Origin: Sinomonas notoginsengisoli
GTDB taxonomy: Bacteria > Actinomycetota > Actinomycetes > Actinomycetales > Micrococcaceae
DNA: 64,000 nucleotides
NCBI RefSeq assembly: GCF_021554725.1
Contig: NZ_JAIZDP010000001.1
Location: 248,001 to 312,000, forward strand
Direction of reading: 5' to 3'
The notes under the pieces were generated by a model. The model saw only the letters and a list, made by a program, of their open reading frames with translations, was not told where the DNA came from and searched no databases. Of the stretch, positions 7,613-15,983 are shown piece by piece. Positions within the stretch are counted from its first letter, which is position 1, and every line of letters begins with the position of its first letter. A program made the translations under genes and the position numbers.

Positions 7613-9172
7613 ATGCCGGATCTCTTTGAGGACTACTCCGTCGCCGCCGAGCGCACCGGTGCGTACGACGAGATGTTCGCCCTGCGCCAGGCAGCGCGGC
7701 CCAGCTACCGCCATCTTGCGCAGGCCCTCGCGGAACTCGACCTTGCCGATGTGAGCTCGCGCGCGGAGTCGATGGCGCGCACATTCCTCGACCGCGGCGT
7801 CACGTTCGACTACGCGGGGGAGGAGCGCCCCTTCCCGCTGGACATCGTTCCGCGCATCATCTCCGCGGGCGAGTGGGGCGTCCTCGAGCGCGGTGTCGCG
7901 CAGCGCGTGAAGGCCCTCGAGGCGTTCCTCAACGACGTGTACTCGAAGATGGCCGTCGTGGCGGACGGGGTGGTCCCCCGGCGTCTCATCACCACGAGCC
8001 AGCACTTCCATCGCCAGGTCCACGGATTCGAGCCGGCTGGGGGAGTACGCGTGCACATCTCGGGCATCGACGTGGTGCGCGACTCCGCGGGGACGTTCCG
8101 GGTGCTCGAGGACAACGTGCGGGTGCCCTCCGGCGTGAGCTACGTGCTGGAGAACCGGCGCGCCATGGCTAAGGGCCTGCCCGAGGCCTTCAGCCAGCAG
8201 CCCATCCGGCCCGTCGAGGAGTATCCCCGCCGCCTGCTCTCCGCGCTTCGCAAGACCGCCCCCGCCGGGGTCGATGAGCCGACAGTCGTGGTGCTCACGC
8301 CAGGCGTGTTCAACTCCGCCTATTTCGAGCACACCCTCCTGGCCGGCCTCATGGGCGTGGAACTCGTCGAGGGCCGCGACCTGATCTGCCGCGGCAACCG
8401 CGTCTACATGCGCACCACGGCAGGCGAGCAGCGCGTCGACGTCATCTACAAGCGGATCGACGACGACTTCCTCGACCCGCTCCAGTTCCGCTCCGACTCG
8501 ATGCTCGGCTGCCCCGGCCTCGTCAATGCCGCCCGTGCCGGAGGGGTCACGATCGCGAACGCCGTGGGCAACGGCGTGGCCGATGACAAGCTCGTGTACT
8601 CCTACGTGCCGGACCTCATCCGGTACTACCTGGGCGAGGAGCCCATCGTCTCCAACGTCGACACCTACCGCCTCGAGGAGGACGACGCCCGCGAGGAGGT
8701 CCTCGACCGGCTCGCCGAGCTCGTGGTCAAGCCCGTGGACGGATCTGGCGGCAAGGGGCTCGTGATCGGGCCCGACGCGAGCCGCGAGGAGCTCGAAACG
8801 CTGCGCCAGCGCGTCATCTCGGACCCGCGTGGATGGATCGCCCAGCCCGTCCTGCAGCTCTCCACCGTGCCGACGCTCTCCGGCCACCGCTTCGGCCCGC
8901 GGCACGTGGACCTGCGCCCGTTCGCCCTCAACGACGGGGAGGACGTGTGGGTGCTGCCCGGAGGCCTCACGCGCGTGGCGCTCAAGGAAGGGTCGCTCAT
9001 CGTCAACTCGAGTCAGGGCGGCGGGTCGAAGGACACCTGGGTGCTCGCCCAGTCTTCCGACGTTCCCGTCGAAGCCGAGCCGAGGCACTCGATCAGCATT
9101 CGCGAGCGGACCAGCGTGTGGCCCGTCGAGAGCAACTGGCGCGACCGCCAGGCCGAACAGCAGCAGCAGTGA
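7613..9172 (+). CDS. Circularly permuted type 2 ATP-grasp protein
   Basis: 519 residues, beginning MPDLFEDYSVAAERTGAYDEMF as is typical for the family. Conserved blocks include RVLEDNVRVPSGVSYVLENR, VIYKRIDDDFLDP, and ELVVKPVDGSGGKGLVIG, the glycine-rich ATP-binding segment. ATP-grasp enzymes join a carboxylate to an amine through an acyl phosphate; the substrate here is unknown. It is the first gene of a set with alpha-E and transglutaminase proteins, an association that has been predicted from genomics to make or modify peptides. An in-frame ATG at 7577 exists, but homology favours 7613. Confidence 0.88.
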   Translation: MPDLFEDYSVAAERTGAYDEMFALRQAARPSYRHLAQALAELDLADVSSRAESMARTFLDRGVTFDYAGEERPFPLDIVPRIISAGEWGVLERGVAQRVKALEAFLNDVYSKMAVVADGVVPRRLITTSQHFHRQVHGFEPAGGVRVHISGIDVVRDSAGTFRVLEDNVRVPSGVSYVLENRRAMAKGLPEAFSQQPIRPVEEYPRRLLSALRKTAPAGVDEPTVVVLTPGVFNSAYFEHTLLAGLMGVELVEGRDLICRGNRVYMRTTAGEQRVDVIYKRIDDDFLDPLQFRSDSMLGCPGLVNAARAGGVTIANAVGNGVADDKLVYSYVPDLIRYYLGEEPIVSNVDTYRLEEDDAREEVLDRLAELVVKPVDGSGGKGLVIGPDASREELETLRQRVISDPRGWIAQPVLQLSTVPTLSGHRFGPRHVDLRPFALNDGEDVWVLPGGLTRVALKEGSLIVNSSQGGGSKDTWVLAQSSDVPVEAEPRHSISIRERTSVWPVESNWRDRQAEQQQQ

Positions 9173-9271
9173 GCGCGCCCTCCGCGGCGAGTGCGCGGCG
9201 TCGTGCGTGGGCGCCTCGCTGCCCGTCCGGACCCACCCGCCATCCGAAACAGTCCACCCGAGGAGGCCGAC

Positions 9272-10198
9272 TTGCTCAGCCGCATCGCTGAATCCCTGTT
9301 CTGGATCGGCCGCTACGTGGAGCGCGCCGACGGGACCGCCCGCATCCTCGATGTGCACCTCGAGCGGCTTAACCACCTTCCCGCGGCCGAGCAGCGAAGC
9401 GTGGCCCAAGAGCTGCTGGGGGTCATGGGCTCCCGTCCGGAGAAGGACGACTTCGGGCTCGCCGACCTCCTTCAGGCCCTCGCCTATGACCGATCCCACG
9501 CGACGAGTATTGCCGGATCGCTCGGGGCCGCGCGCGAGAATGCCCGGCGGGCGCGGGAGACCGTCTCGTCGAGCCTGTGGGAGTGCCTCAACGCGACCTA
9601 CTACGGGCTCAGCCAGCACCGGAAGGACGTCGTGGGGACCTACCGGTTCTGCAACTGGGTCCTCGAGCGCACGGCCATGGTGCGCGGGCTCGCGGACACG
9701 ACCATGAGCCACGACGAGGGCTGGCTGTTCCTCGTACTGGGCCGTTCCATCGAGCGTGCCGACATGACGGCCCGCATGCTCTCAACCTATGAGGTCCACA
9801 CAGCAGGCATGTCTTGGGTGAACATGCTCCGGTGCGCGGGCGCCTACGAGTCGTTCCTGCGGACGCGGCGCGCGGGGTTCGACGAGCGCCACGCCGCCGA
9901 GTTCCTGCTCATGGACCGCCTGTTCCCGCGCTCGATTGTGTACGCGCTGCGCGACGCTGACGACGCGCTCGCGACGCTCGACCCGTCAGATACCCGGGTC
10001 GGATTCATCAATGACGCCCGTCGCATCGTGGGCCAGGCTCGCACGTTCCTCGAGTTCCACCGCACCGACGACCTCATGGCCGAGCTGCCTGAGCACATGG
10101 AGCGGGTCCAGCGCGCCGTCGCGCAGACCTCGGACGCTGTCTCGCGCAAGTACTTCAACAAGGCCGATGAACAGGCCTGGGTGGGAGAGGTTTCATGA
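9272..10198 (+). CDS. Alpha-E domain protein
   Basis: 308 residues, all-helical, starting LSRIAESLFWIGRYVERAD, the hallmark of the alpha-E domain. The start is TTG at 9272 behind a perfect AGGAGG five bases upstream; no better ATG or GTG exists. No catalytic residues are assigned to this family. It appears almost always beside a circularly permuted ATP-grasp and a transglutaminase-like protein, as here, so it probably acts as a partner subunit. Its stop overlaps the next start by four bases (ATGA), which suggests translational coupling. Confidence 0.88.
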   Translation: MLSRIAESLFWIGRYVERADGTARILDVHLERLNHLPAAEQRSVAQELLGVMGSRPEKDDFGLADLLQALAYDRSHATSIAGSLGAARENARRARETVSSSLWECLNATYYGLSQHRKDVVGTYRFCNWVLERTAMVRGLADTTMSHDEGWLFLVLGRSIERADMTARMLSTYEVHTAGMSWVNMLRCAGAYESFLRTRRAGFDERHAAEFLLMDRLFPRSIVYALRDADDALATLDPSDTRVGFINDARRIVGQARTFLEFHRTDDLMAELPEHMERVQRAVAQTSDAVSRKYFNKADEQAWVGEVS

Positions 10199-11046
10199 CC
10201 CGGCTGAAGATCCTGCACCGCACGGCGTACCGGTACAACAAGCGGGTCACGCTCTCGTACAACGAGGCGCGGATGACGCCGCTGACGGAACCCCAGCAGG
10301 TGGTGCTCGAGTCCCAGGTACGAGTGGCGCCGGCACAGGCCTCGGTGAGCACCTACAAGGACTACTGGGGCACCCGCGTCACGGCGTTCGACATGCAGAT
10401 GCCGCACGATTTCCTCGAGGTGGTCTCCTCCACGACCGTAGAGGTGCACCGCGTCGAGCGCGTCCCGGTGGAGGGAGAGGTCGTCCCGTGGGAGCGGCTG
10501 CACAGCCCCGAGGTCGAGGACCAGTTCAGCGACTGGCTCCCGCAGTCGCGGCTCTCCGGGCCGGGGACCGAGGTGTTGGGCATCGTGCCAGGTCTCGTGG
10601 AGGGTCTGGACCCGAATCAGGCCGCGCACGCGGTGTTCGACTGGATGAGCGGTGAGATGCGGTACATGCCGGGCTCCACCGGCGTCACCACCGACGCCGA
10701 GCAGGCCTGGAACCAGCGCGAGGGCGTGTGCCAGGACCTCGCCCACCTGGCGATCGGTTCACTGCGGAGCCTCGGCATTCCAGCGCGGTACATCTCCGGG
10801 TACCTCCATCCGCGCTCTGGTGCTGGCATCGGCGAAGTCGTCGCGGGCCAGTCCCACGCGTGGCTTGAGTGGTGGGACGGCGAGTGGCGCTCGTGGGACC
10901 CAACGAACCACAAGCCGGCGGGGGACTTCCATGTGACGGTGGCCCGCGGGCGGGACTATCGGGACGTGCCCCCACTCAAGGGAGTGCTCTCCGGTGGGGA
11001 AGGGTCCCATCTGGAGGTCTCGGTGGAGCTCACACGCGTCGCCTGA
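10195..11046 (+). CDS. Transglutaminase-like cysteine protease family protein
   Basis: 283 residues. The N-terminal beta domain (MTRLKILHRTAYRYNKRVTL) precedes a transglutaminase core with the catalytic cysteine in REGVCQDLAHLAIG, the histidine in GQSHAWLEWW and the aspartate in WRSWDPTNHK, so all three active-site residues are intact. There is no signal peptide, so it is cytoplasmic. It is coupled to the alpha-E gene and probably hydrolyses or transfers a peptide bond in the product of the ATP-grasp partner. It ends convergent with the SDR-like gene. Confidence 0.9.
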   Translation: MTRLKILHRTAYRYNKRVTLSYNEARMTPLTEPQQVVLESQVRVAPAQASVSTYKDYWGTRVTAFDMQMPHDFLEVVSSTTVEVHRVERVPVEGEVVPWERLHSPEVEDQFSDWLPQSRLSGPGTEVLGIVPGLVEGLDPNQAAHAVFDWMSGEMRYMPGSTGVTTDAEQAWNQREGVCQDLAHLAIGSLRSLGIPARYISGYLHPRSGAGIGEVVAGQSHAWLEWWDGEWRSWDPTNHKPAGDFHVTVARGRDYRDVPPLKGVLSGGEGSHLEVSVELTRVA

Positions 11047-11078
11047 CCCTCGGTTGACCCAGGCCGCGGCGCGCCGGC

Positions 11079-12542
11079 CTACCAAGGGCTCGGCTTGTAG
11101 TCCTTGAGGAAGACCCCATAGAGGTCGGTCCCGGCCTCGCCCATGACGATGGGATCGTACACGCGCGCGGCTCCGTCCACGAGGTCCAACGGCGCGTGGA
11201 AGCCCTCGTCCGCGAGACGGACCTTGGTGTAGTGCGGCCGCTCGTCGGTGATCCACCCGGTGTCGACAGCCGTCATGAGGATTCGGTCCGTCTCGAACAT
11301 CTCTCCGGCCGAGGTCCGCGTCATCATGTTCAGGGAGGCCTTGGCCATATTGGTGTGCGGATGCCCCGGGCCCTTGTACTTCCGCCCGAACTGCCCCTCC
11401 ATGGCCGAGACGTTGACCACGTACTTGCGCCGCGCCGTGGAACGCCGCAGCGCGCCGCGTAGCCGTGACACCAGCAAGAACGGGGCTGTGACGTTGCACA
11501 GCTGGACCTCGAGCATCTCGAGCGGGTCTACCTGCTCGACCACCTGGGTCCACGAATTGATGGTGGCGAGGTCGGGTACGAGCCCGCCGGCGTCGATTGC
11601 TGTCCCTGCCTCGATCCGGTCGGGCGAGGCGGAGCCGGTCGAGAGCGCGAGAGCCGTCACGGCGTCCCCGGCCAGCGCGGGGTGCCCGGAGACGGACCCT
11701 GCAATCGAGAGTGGGTGCCGATCGTGCGCGTGCCCGAACGTGAGGAGCTCGGGTCCGCCGTTGGATGCCAGCAGGGCTGCGGGCAGCGGCTCGGATTCGG
11801 CCTCGACGAGGGGGGCGTACGCGTTTCCCGAGCGCCGCACGGTCTGGGCGGCATTGTTGATGATGATGTCGAGCGGTCCTTCAGCGTCGAGGGCGTCCGC
11901 GAGCGAGATGACCTGCGAGGGGTCGCGCAGGTCGATCCCTACGATGGTAAGCCGGTTGAGCCACTCCGCTGAGTCCTCCATGGCGGCGAAGCGCCGTGCG
12001 GCGTCCTTGGGGAAGCGGGTCGTGATGGTCGTGTGAGCACCGTCGCGCAGGAGCCGCAGCGCGATATACATGCCGATCTTGGCGCGGCCGCCGGTCAGGA
12101 GCGCGCGTCGGCCCGTCAGGTCGGTGCGTGCATCCCGCTTGGCGTGGCTCATCGCGGCGCACTCAGGGCAGAGCTGGTGGTAGAAGGCGTCCACCTGGGC
12201 GTAGTGCTGCTTGCAGATGTAGCACGGGCGCGAGCGGAGGAGGTGACCGGCCACCTGTCCCGTCGCGGACGGCGTGAGCTTGTTGCCCTTCGTCTCGTCG
12301 TCGATCCGGTCGGGCGCGGCCGTTGCGGTCTGTGCGATGACGGCTCTGTCTGCCTCAGCGACCGCGTCCCGCTTGGCCGTCCGGGTGAACCGTCGGTGCG
12401 CCTTGAACATCTTGCCCGTAGCACGGCGGATGGCCACGTAGTCGGGGTGCTCCTCGCCGTACGTGTGGATCGTGCCGAGGACCTTGAGGGCGGCCTGGAT
12501 CTCCTCAGGGGTCAGTTCGGCGGGCACTTCGGGGGAGCTCAT
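11079..12542 (-). CDS. Zinc-ribbon fused to an atypical short-chain dehydrogenase/reductase domain
   Basis: 487 residues in three parts: a helical N-terminus, a CxxC-x14-CxxC zinc ribbon (Cys107, 110, 125, 128), and a Rossmann SDR domain with nucleotide motif LLTGGRAKIGMYIALRLL and INNAAQTVRR. The usual catalytic YxxxK reads TNMAK: Thr397 replaces Tyr while Lys401 is kept, and a tyrosine sits eight residues earlier in RKYKGPG. The enzyme may therefore bind NAD(P) without classical SDR chemistry. A TAGAAT hexamer ends eight bases before the ATG. The function is unknown. Confidence 0.8.
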   Translation of the reverse strand: MSSPEVPAELTPEEIQAALKVLGTIHTYGEEHPDYVAIRRATGKMFKAHRRFTRTAKRDAVAEADRAVIAQTATAAPDRIDDETKGNKLTPSATGQVAGHLLRSRPCYICKQHYAQVDAFYHQLCPECAAMSHAKRDARTDLTGRRALLTGGRAKIGMYIALRLLRDGAHTTITTRFPKDAARRFAAMEDSAEWLNRLTIVGIDLRDPSQVISLADALDAEGPLDIIINNAAQTVRRSGNAYAPLVEAESEPLPAALLASNGGPELLTFGHAHDRHPLSIAGSVSGHPALAGDAVTALALSTGSASPDRIEAGTAIDAGGLVPDLATINSWTQVVEQVDPLEMLEVQLCNVTAPFLLVSRLRGALRRSTARRKYVVNVSAMEGQFGRKYKGPGHPHTNMAKASLNMMTRTSAGEMFETDRILMTAVDTGWITDERPHYTKVRLADEGFHAPLDLVDGAARVYDPIVMGEAGTDLYGVFLKDYKPSPW

Positions 12543-12550
12543 GGCTTCCC

Positions 12551-12556
12551 ATTCTA
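12551..12556 (-). promoter_or_regulatory. -10 for the zinc-ribbon SDR-like gene
   Basis: TAGAAT on the minus strand, eight bases before ATG 12542, predicting a leaderless or nearly leaderless transcript. Confidence 0.4.
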
Positions 12557-12565
12557 CCGGCGCGG

Positions 12566-12596
12566 ACGGCGGCGCAGGCCGCCCCGCCGTCGTGCA
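12566..12596 (-). terminator. Hairpin between glgC and the SDR-like gene
   Basis: ACGGCGG (12566-12572) pairs with CCGCCGT (12584-12590), downstream of the glgC stop on the minus strand. The right arm overlaps a one-mismatch copy of the dispersed 12-mer (CGCCGTCGTGCA, 12585-12596). Confidence 0.4.
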
Positions 12597-12609
12597 TGGC
12601 TGGGCGGGG

Positions 12610-14052
12610 TCAGCGACCGATCTGACTGGCGGCGGACGACGGCGAGGACGCGCCGTCGTGCGCCGGCTCACTGGAGACGGCACGCTCCGCCGCGGCCGCG
12701 TGCATCTCCTGGATCTTCTCGGCGACCTCGGGCATCTCGGCAGCGACGTCCTCGAGGATGGCCGGGACCTTGGAGGTCCAAGCGGCGGCGAGTCGGCGCT
12801 CGTCCTCTTCCGGCTCGGGAACCTCTTGGCCCTTGGACAGCACCGTGATGCCGGAGGCGGTGACCTCGAAGCCGCGGCGGCGGTCGAGCTTCTCGTCGAC
12901 GCCGATCGTCGCCCCGGCCGGTACCACGACGTTCTTGTCGAGGATGGCGCGGTGCACAACGGCTCCCGCTTCCACGCGTACCCCATCCATGAGGACGGAG
13001 TCGAGCACCCGCGCCGCCGTGTTCACGCGCACGTCGTGCGAGAGGACCGAGCCCTCCACGATGCCGCCGGAGATGACCACACCGCTGGCCACGATCGAGT
13101 CCAGCGCCGTGCCCACGGTCCCGCCCGTGCCGCGGACGAACTTCGCCGGCGGCGAGACGGTCTGGCGGGTATAGAAGGGCCACTGCGCGTTGTACAGGTT
13201 GAATACCGGCAGGGGGGAGATGAGGTCCATGTGCGCGTCGTAGAACGAGTCGAGCGTGCCCACGTCGCGCCAGTAGGTGCGGTCCCGGCCGGTGGAGCCG
13301 GGGATCTCGTTCTTCGTGAAGTCGTAGACGCCTGCCTCTCCGCGCTCCACGAAGAAGGGGATGATGTCTCCGCCCATGTCGTGTTTGGTGTCGAGCCGCT
13401 CTGCGTCGCTCCTGAGGGCGTCGACGAGGGCATCGGCATCGAACACATAGTTGCCCATGGACGCGAGGAACTGCTCGGGGTCGTCGGAGAGGCCAGGCGT
13501 GGTGGCTGGCTTCTCGACGAACGCGGAGATCATCGATGGGTTGGCGGTATCCGTCTCGATGACGCCGAACTGGTTGGCCATGTCCAGCGGCTGGCGCACT
13601 GCGGCCACCGTGGCCTTGGCGCCCGAGGCAACGTGGGAGGCGACCATCTGGGAGAAGTCCATGCGGTACACGTGGTCCGCCCCGACCACGACGACGATGT
13701 CGGGCTGGGAGTCATGGATGAGGTTGAGCGACTGGTAGATCGCGTTGGCGCTGCCGAGGAACCAGCTCTTGCCGACCCGCTGCTGCGCGGGGACCGAGGC
13801 CACGTAGTTGCCCAGCTGGGGCGAGAGCCGCCACGTCTCCGAGATATGTCGGTCCAGAGAATGCGATTTGTACTGCGTGAGGACGACAATCTGGAGATAT
13901 CCGGAATTCACAAGATTGGACATCGCGAAATCGATGAGCCGGTAACCCCCGGCGAACGGCACGGCCGGCTTGGCCCGATCCGCCGTCAAGGGCATGAGGC
14001 GCTTCCCCTCACCGCCGGCGAGGACGATCGCCAATACCTTCTTCGGTGCCAC
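12610..14052 (-). CDS. glgC: Glucose-1-phosphate adenylyltransferase (ADP-glucose pyrophosphorylase)
   Basis: 480 residues. The N-terminal nucleotidyltransferase domain has [20 protein letters not shown] and ADHVYRMD; the C-terminal part is a left-handed beta helix. It makes ADP-glucose from ATP and glucose-1-phosphate, the donor used by the divergent glgA. It is about 60-70 residues longer than usual: the extension after [15 protein letters not shown] is Ala/Glu-rich and ends in a low-complexity tail containing AHDGASS, encoded by the dispersed repeat. The GTG at 14052 is preceded by GGGGG, and homology starts at [14 protein letters not shown]. Confidence 0.93.
   Translation of the reverse strand: MAPKKVLAIVLAGGEGKRLMPLTADRAKPAVPFAGGYRLIDFAMSNLVNSGYLQIVVLTQYKSHSLDRHISETWRLSPQLGNYVASVPAQQRVGKSWFLGSANAIYQSLNLIHDSQPDIVVVVGADHVYRMDFSQMVASHVASGAKATVAAVRQPLDMANQFGVIETDTANPSMISAFVEKPATTPGLSDDPEQFLASMGNYVFDADALVDALRSDAERLDTKHDMGGDIIPFFVERGEAGVYDFTKNEIPGSTGRDRTYWRDVGTLDSFYDAHMDLISPLPVFNLYNAQWPFYTRQTVSPPAKFVRGTGGTVGTALDSIVASGVVISGGIVEGSVLSHDVRVNTAARVLDSVLMDGVRVEAGAVVHRAILDKNVVVPAGATIGVDEKLDRRRGFEVTASGITVLSKGQEVPEPEEDERRLAAAWTSKVPAILEDVAAEMPEVAEKIQEMHAAAAERAVSSEPAHDGASSPSSAASQIGR
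12636..12662. repeat. Dispersed 12-mer forming a palindrome in the glgC tail
   Basis: ACGACGGCG (12636-12644) and CGCCGTCGT (12651-12659) form a 9-bp inverted repeat inside the last codons of glgC; the right arm is the exact 12-mer CGCCGTCGTGCG (12651-12662). In the glgC frame it reads AHDGA. Confidence 0.7.
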
Positions 14053-14152
14053 TGCGCAACCCCCGTCATCTGTCGTTAAGGCCCATGTAACCCGGCCTCC
14101 GCCGCTGCGGAGTGCGGTTGTCTTCACACTAGAACACGTTGGTATGACGGAC

Positions 14153-14158
14153 TACGTT
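14153..14158 (+). promoter_or_regulatory. -10 of a leaderless promoter for glgA
   Basis: TACGTT lies six bases before GTG 14165. It fits the spacing seen at other starts in this window, but no -35 is evident. Confidence 0.3.
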
Positions 14159-14164
14159 GAAACC

Positions 14165-15358
14165 GTGCGAATCGACATTGTGACCAAGGAATTCCCCCCG
14201 GAGATCTACGGCGGCGCCGGGGTGCATGTGGCAGAGCTGAGCAGGGTCCTCGCCCGCGAGGTGGATCTGCACGTCCACGCCTTCGGGGCGCCCCGCGAGC
14301 CGAACGTCGAGGGCGCGTCCGTCACCTCGTACCAGGTCCCCGGGTACCTCTCAGGCGCCAACGCCGCCCTGCAGACCCTCGGGATCGACCTCGGGATCGT
14401 CCCGGACGTCGAGGGCGCCGACCTGGTCCATTCGCACACGTGGTACGCGAACATGGCCGGACACCTCGCCTCGCTCATGCACGGCATTCCGCACGTACTC
14501 TCCGCGCACAGCCTCGAGCCGCTGCGCCCGTGGAAGGCCGAGCAGCTCGGCGGCGGCTACCGCATCTCGTCGTGGACCGAGAAGACGGCCTACGAGGCTG
14601 CAGACGCAATCATCGCCGTCTCCCACGGCATGCGCGCGGACATCCTGCGCTGCTACCCCCAGGTGGATCCGGCGAAGGTCCAAGTGGTCCACAACGGCAT
14701 CGATGTCTCCCTGTGGGGCCGCGACGAGGGCACCGAGCACATCCGGGCCCTGGGCATCGACCCGGCGAAGCCGTCGGTGGTGTTCGTGGGCCGCAACACG
14801 CGCCAGAAGGGCGTCCCGTATCTGCTGCGCGCCGCGGCGAAGCTTCCCGCGGACGTCCAGCTGGTGCTGTGCCTCGGCGCCGCGGACACTCCCGATCTGG
14901 CCCGGGAGACCGAGGTGCTCATCGACGGGCTCAAGGCCGAGCGCGAGGGCGTGGTCGTGATCGAGCGCATGCTCCCGCGTGCCGAGCTGATCCAGGTCCT
15001 GAGCCATGCGACGGCGTTCGCGTGCCCGAGCATCTACGAGCCGCTGGGGATTGTGAACCTCGAGGCGATGGCGTGCGGCGCCGCGGTCGTGGCGACGGCC
15101 ACGGGCGGGATTCCCGAGGTCGTGGACCACGGCACCACAGGCCTCCTCGTGCCGATCGAGCAGGTGACGGACGGCACCGGGACCCCGTTGGACCCGGAGA
15201 AGTTCGTTGCCGACTTCGCCGCGGCCCTCGAGGAGGTCGTCTCCGACCCTGCGCGTGCCCGCACGATGGGCGAGGCCGGCCGTGCCCGTGCCGAGGCGAA
15301 CTTCTCGTGGGAGAGCATCGGCCAGGCCACCCTCGAGGTCTACCGCAGCGTCCTGTAG
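14165..15358 (+). CDS. glgA: Glycogen synthase / alpha-maltose-1-phosphate synthase (GlgA/GlgM type)
   Basis: 397 residues, GT4 family, beginning VRIDIVTKEFPPEIYGGAGVH, the pattern of actinobacterial ADP-glucose glycosyltransferases. The acceptor-side AHSLEPLRPWK and the donor-site E-x7-E in CPSIYEPLGIVNLEAMACG are intact. The mycobacterial homologue (Rv1212c, GlgM) joins ADP-glucose to glucose-1-phosphate to give maltose-1-phosphate for the GlgE pathway; classical glucan elongation is the alternative. The GTG start matches homologues and sits six bases after a TACGTT hexamer; an ATG at 14144 would add seven residues. It is divergent from glgC. Confidence 0.9.
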   Translation: MRIDIVTKEFPPEIYGGAGVHVAELSRVLAREVDLHVHAFGAPREPNVEGASVTSYQVPGYLSGANAALQTLGIDLGIVPDVEGADLVHSHTWYANMAGHLASLMHGIPHVLSAHSLEPLRPWKAEQLGGGYRISSWTEKTAYEAADAIIAVSHGMRADILRCYPQVDPAKVQVVHNGIDVSLWGRDEGTEHIRALGIDPAKPSVVFVGRNTRQKGVPYLLRAAAKLPADVQLVLCLGAADTPDLARETEVLIDGLKAEREGVVVIERMLPRAELIQVLSHATAFACPSIYEPLGIVNLEAMACGAAVVATATGGIPEVVDHGTTGLLVPIEQVTDGTGTPLDPEKFVADFAAALEEVVSDPARARTMGEAGRARAEANFSWESIGQATLEVYRSVL

Positions 15359-15374
15359 CAGGTCGTGAGACATG

Positions 15375-15412
15375 ACGGCGGCGACGCACCCGCGTGGGTG
15401 CGTCGCCGCCGT
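15375..15412. terminator. Bidirectional terminator between glgA and hsp20
   Basis: A perfect 17-bp stem (15375-15391 with 15396-15412) around the loop GCGT, between convergent genes. The right arm holds CGCCGTCGTG, ten bases of the dispersed 12-mer. Confidence 0.75.
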
Positions 15413-15454
15413 CGTGGGTCAGCTCGTCAGGGTGCGTCGGCCAGGTGCAGCGCG

Positions 15455-15898
15455 TCAGTCTCGGCTGACGTTGACCTTGGTCGGGCCGGGTCCCGACTCG
15501 GGCGCGACGGGTACCCGGACCTCGAGCACGCCGTCGTGGTAGCTGGCCTTGACGTCCTCGCCGCGCGCGCCGCGCGGGAGGTCGAGAGTGCGGGCGAATG
15601 AGCCGTAGCGGAACTCGCTGCGGTACCCGCCCTTGCCCCGGTTCTCGGAGCTCTCGCGCCGCTCAGCCTTGATCGTGAGGGTCCCGTCCTGGACAGTCAC
15701 GTCGACGTCCTTCTCCGGATCGATCCCGGCCAGTTCGGCGCGCACCACGAGCGAATCGCCCTCGCGGAACTGCTCAACGCGCAGCCACGAGGTCTCCCAC
15801 TCGTCGACGAATCGCTTGAACTGCTCTGGCAGGCCGAACCTGCGCATGCCTTCCGGCATCATGTCCCACGGGCCTCTGCGGCCCCATCCCTCGGCCAT
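15455..15898 (-). CDS. Hsp20/alpha-crystallin small heat-shock protein
   Basis: 147 residues with a central alpha-crystallin domain: VVRAELAGIDPEKDVDVTVQDGTLTIKAERR, then SFARTLDLPRG, and the closing GVLEVRVPV (the conserved IXI/V region nearby). Small heat-shock proteins bind unfolding proteins without ATP. It is monocistronic. A start ATG at 15898 has an AGGAGG-like tract (CAGGAGGAAT on the minus strand) just upstream. I did not find a CIRCE or HAIR element. Confidence 0.93.
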   Translation of the reverse strand: MAEGWGRRGPWDMMPEGMRRFGLPEQFKRFVDEWETSWLRVEQFREGDSLVVRAELAGIDPEKDVDVTVQDGTLTIKAERRESSENRGKGGYRSEFRYGSFARTLDLPRGARGEDVKASYHDGVLEVRVPVAPESGPGPTKVNVSRD

Positions 15899-15983
15899 GG
15901 ATTCCTCCTGGTCTGCCCCCAGCCGCCGGTGCGGCCGGGTCCTGCTTTCAGGCTAGTCGCGCCTGCCGGGCGGGGGAAGGGGC

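Noticed and set aside
5708-9172. An 1154-codon plus-strand frame upstream of the ATP-grasp gene
   Set aside because: The first 635 codons are antisense to pepN; homology begins at MPDLFEDYS (7613).
4850-9712. A 1620-codon open frame on the minus strand that could be read as one giant protein
   Set aside because: Only 4850-7486 shows homology (aminopeptidase N). The rest lies antisense to the ATP-grasp and alpha-E genes and is open because of high GC content.
12463-14079. A long plus-strand frame opposite glgC
   Set aside because: Shadow frame of glgC, with Arg/His/Val-rich composition and no domain.
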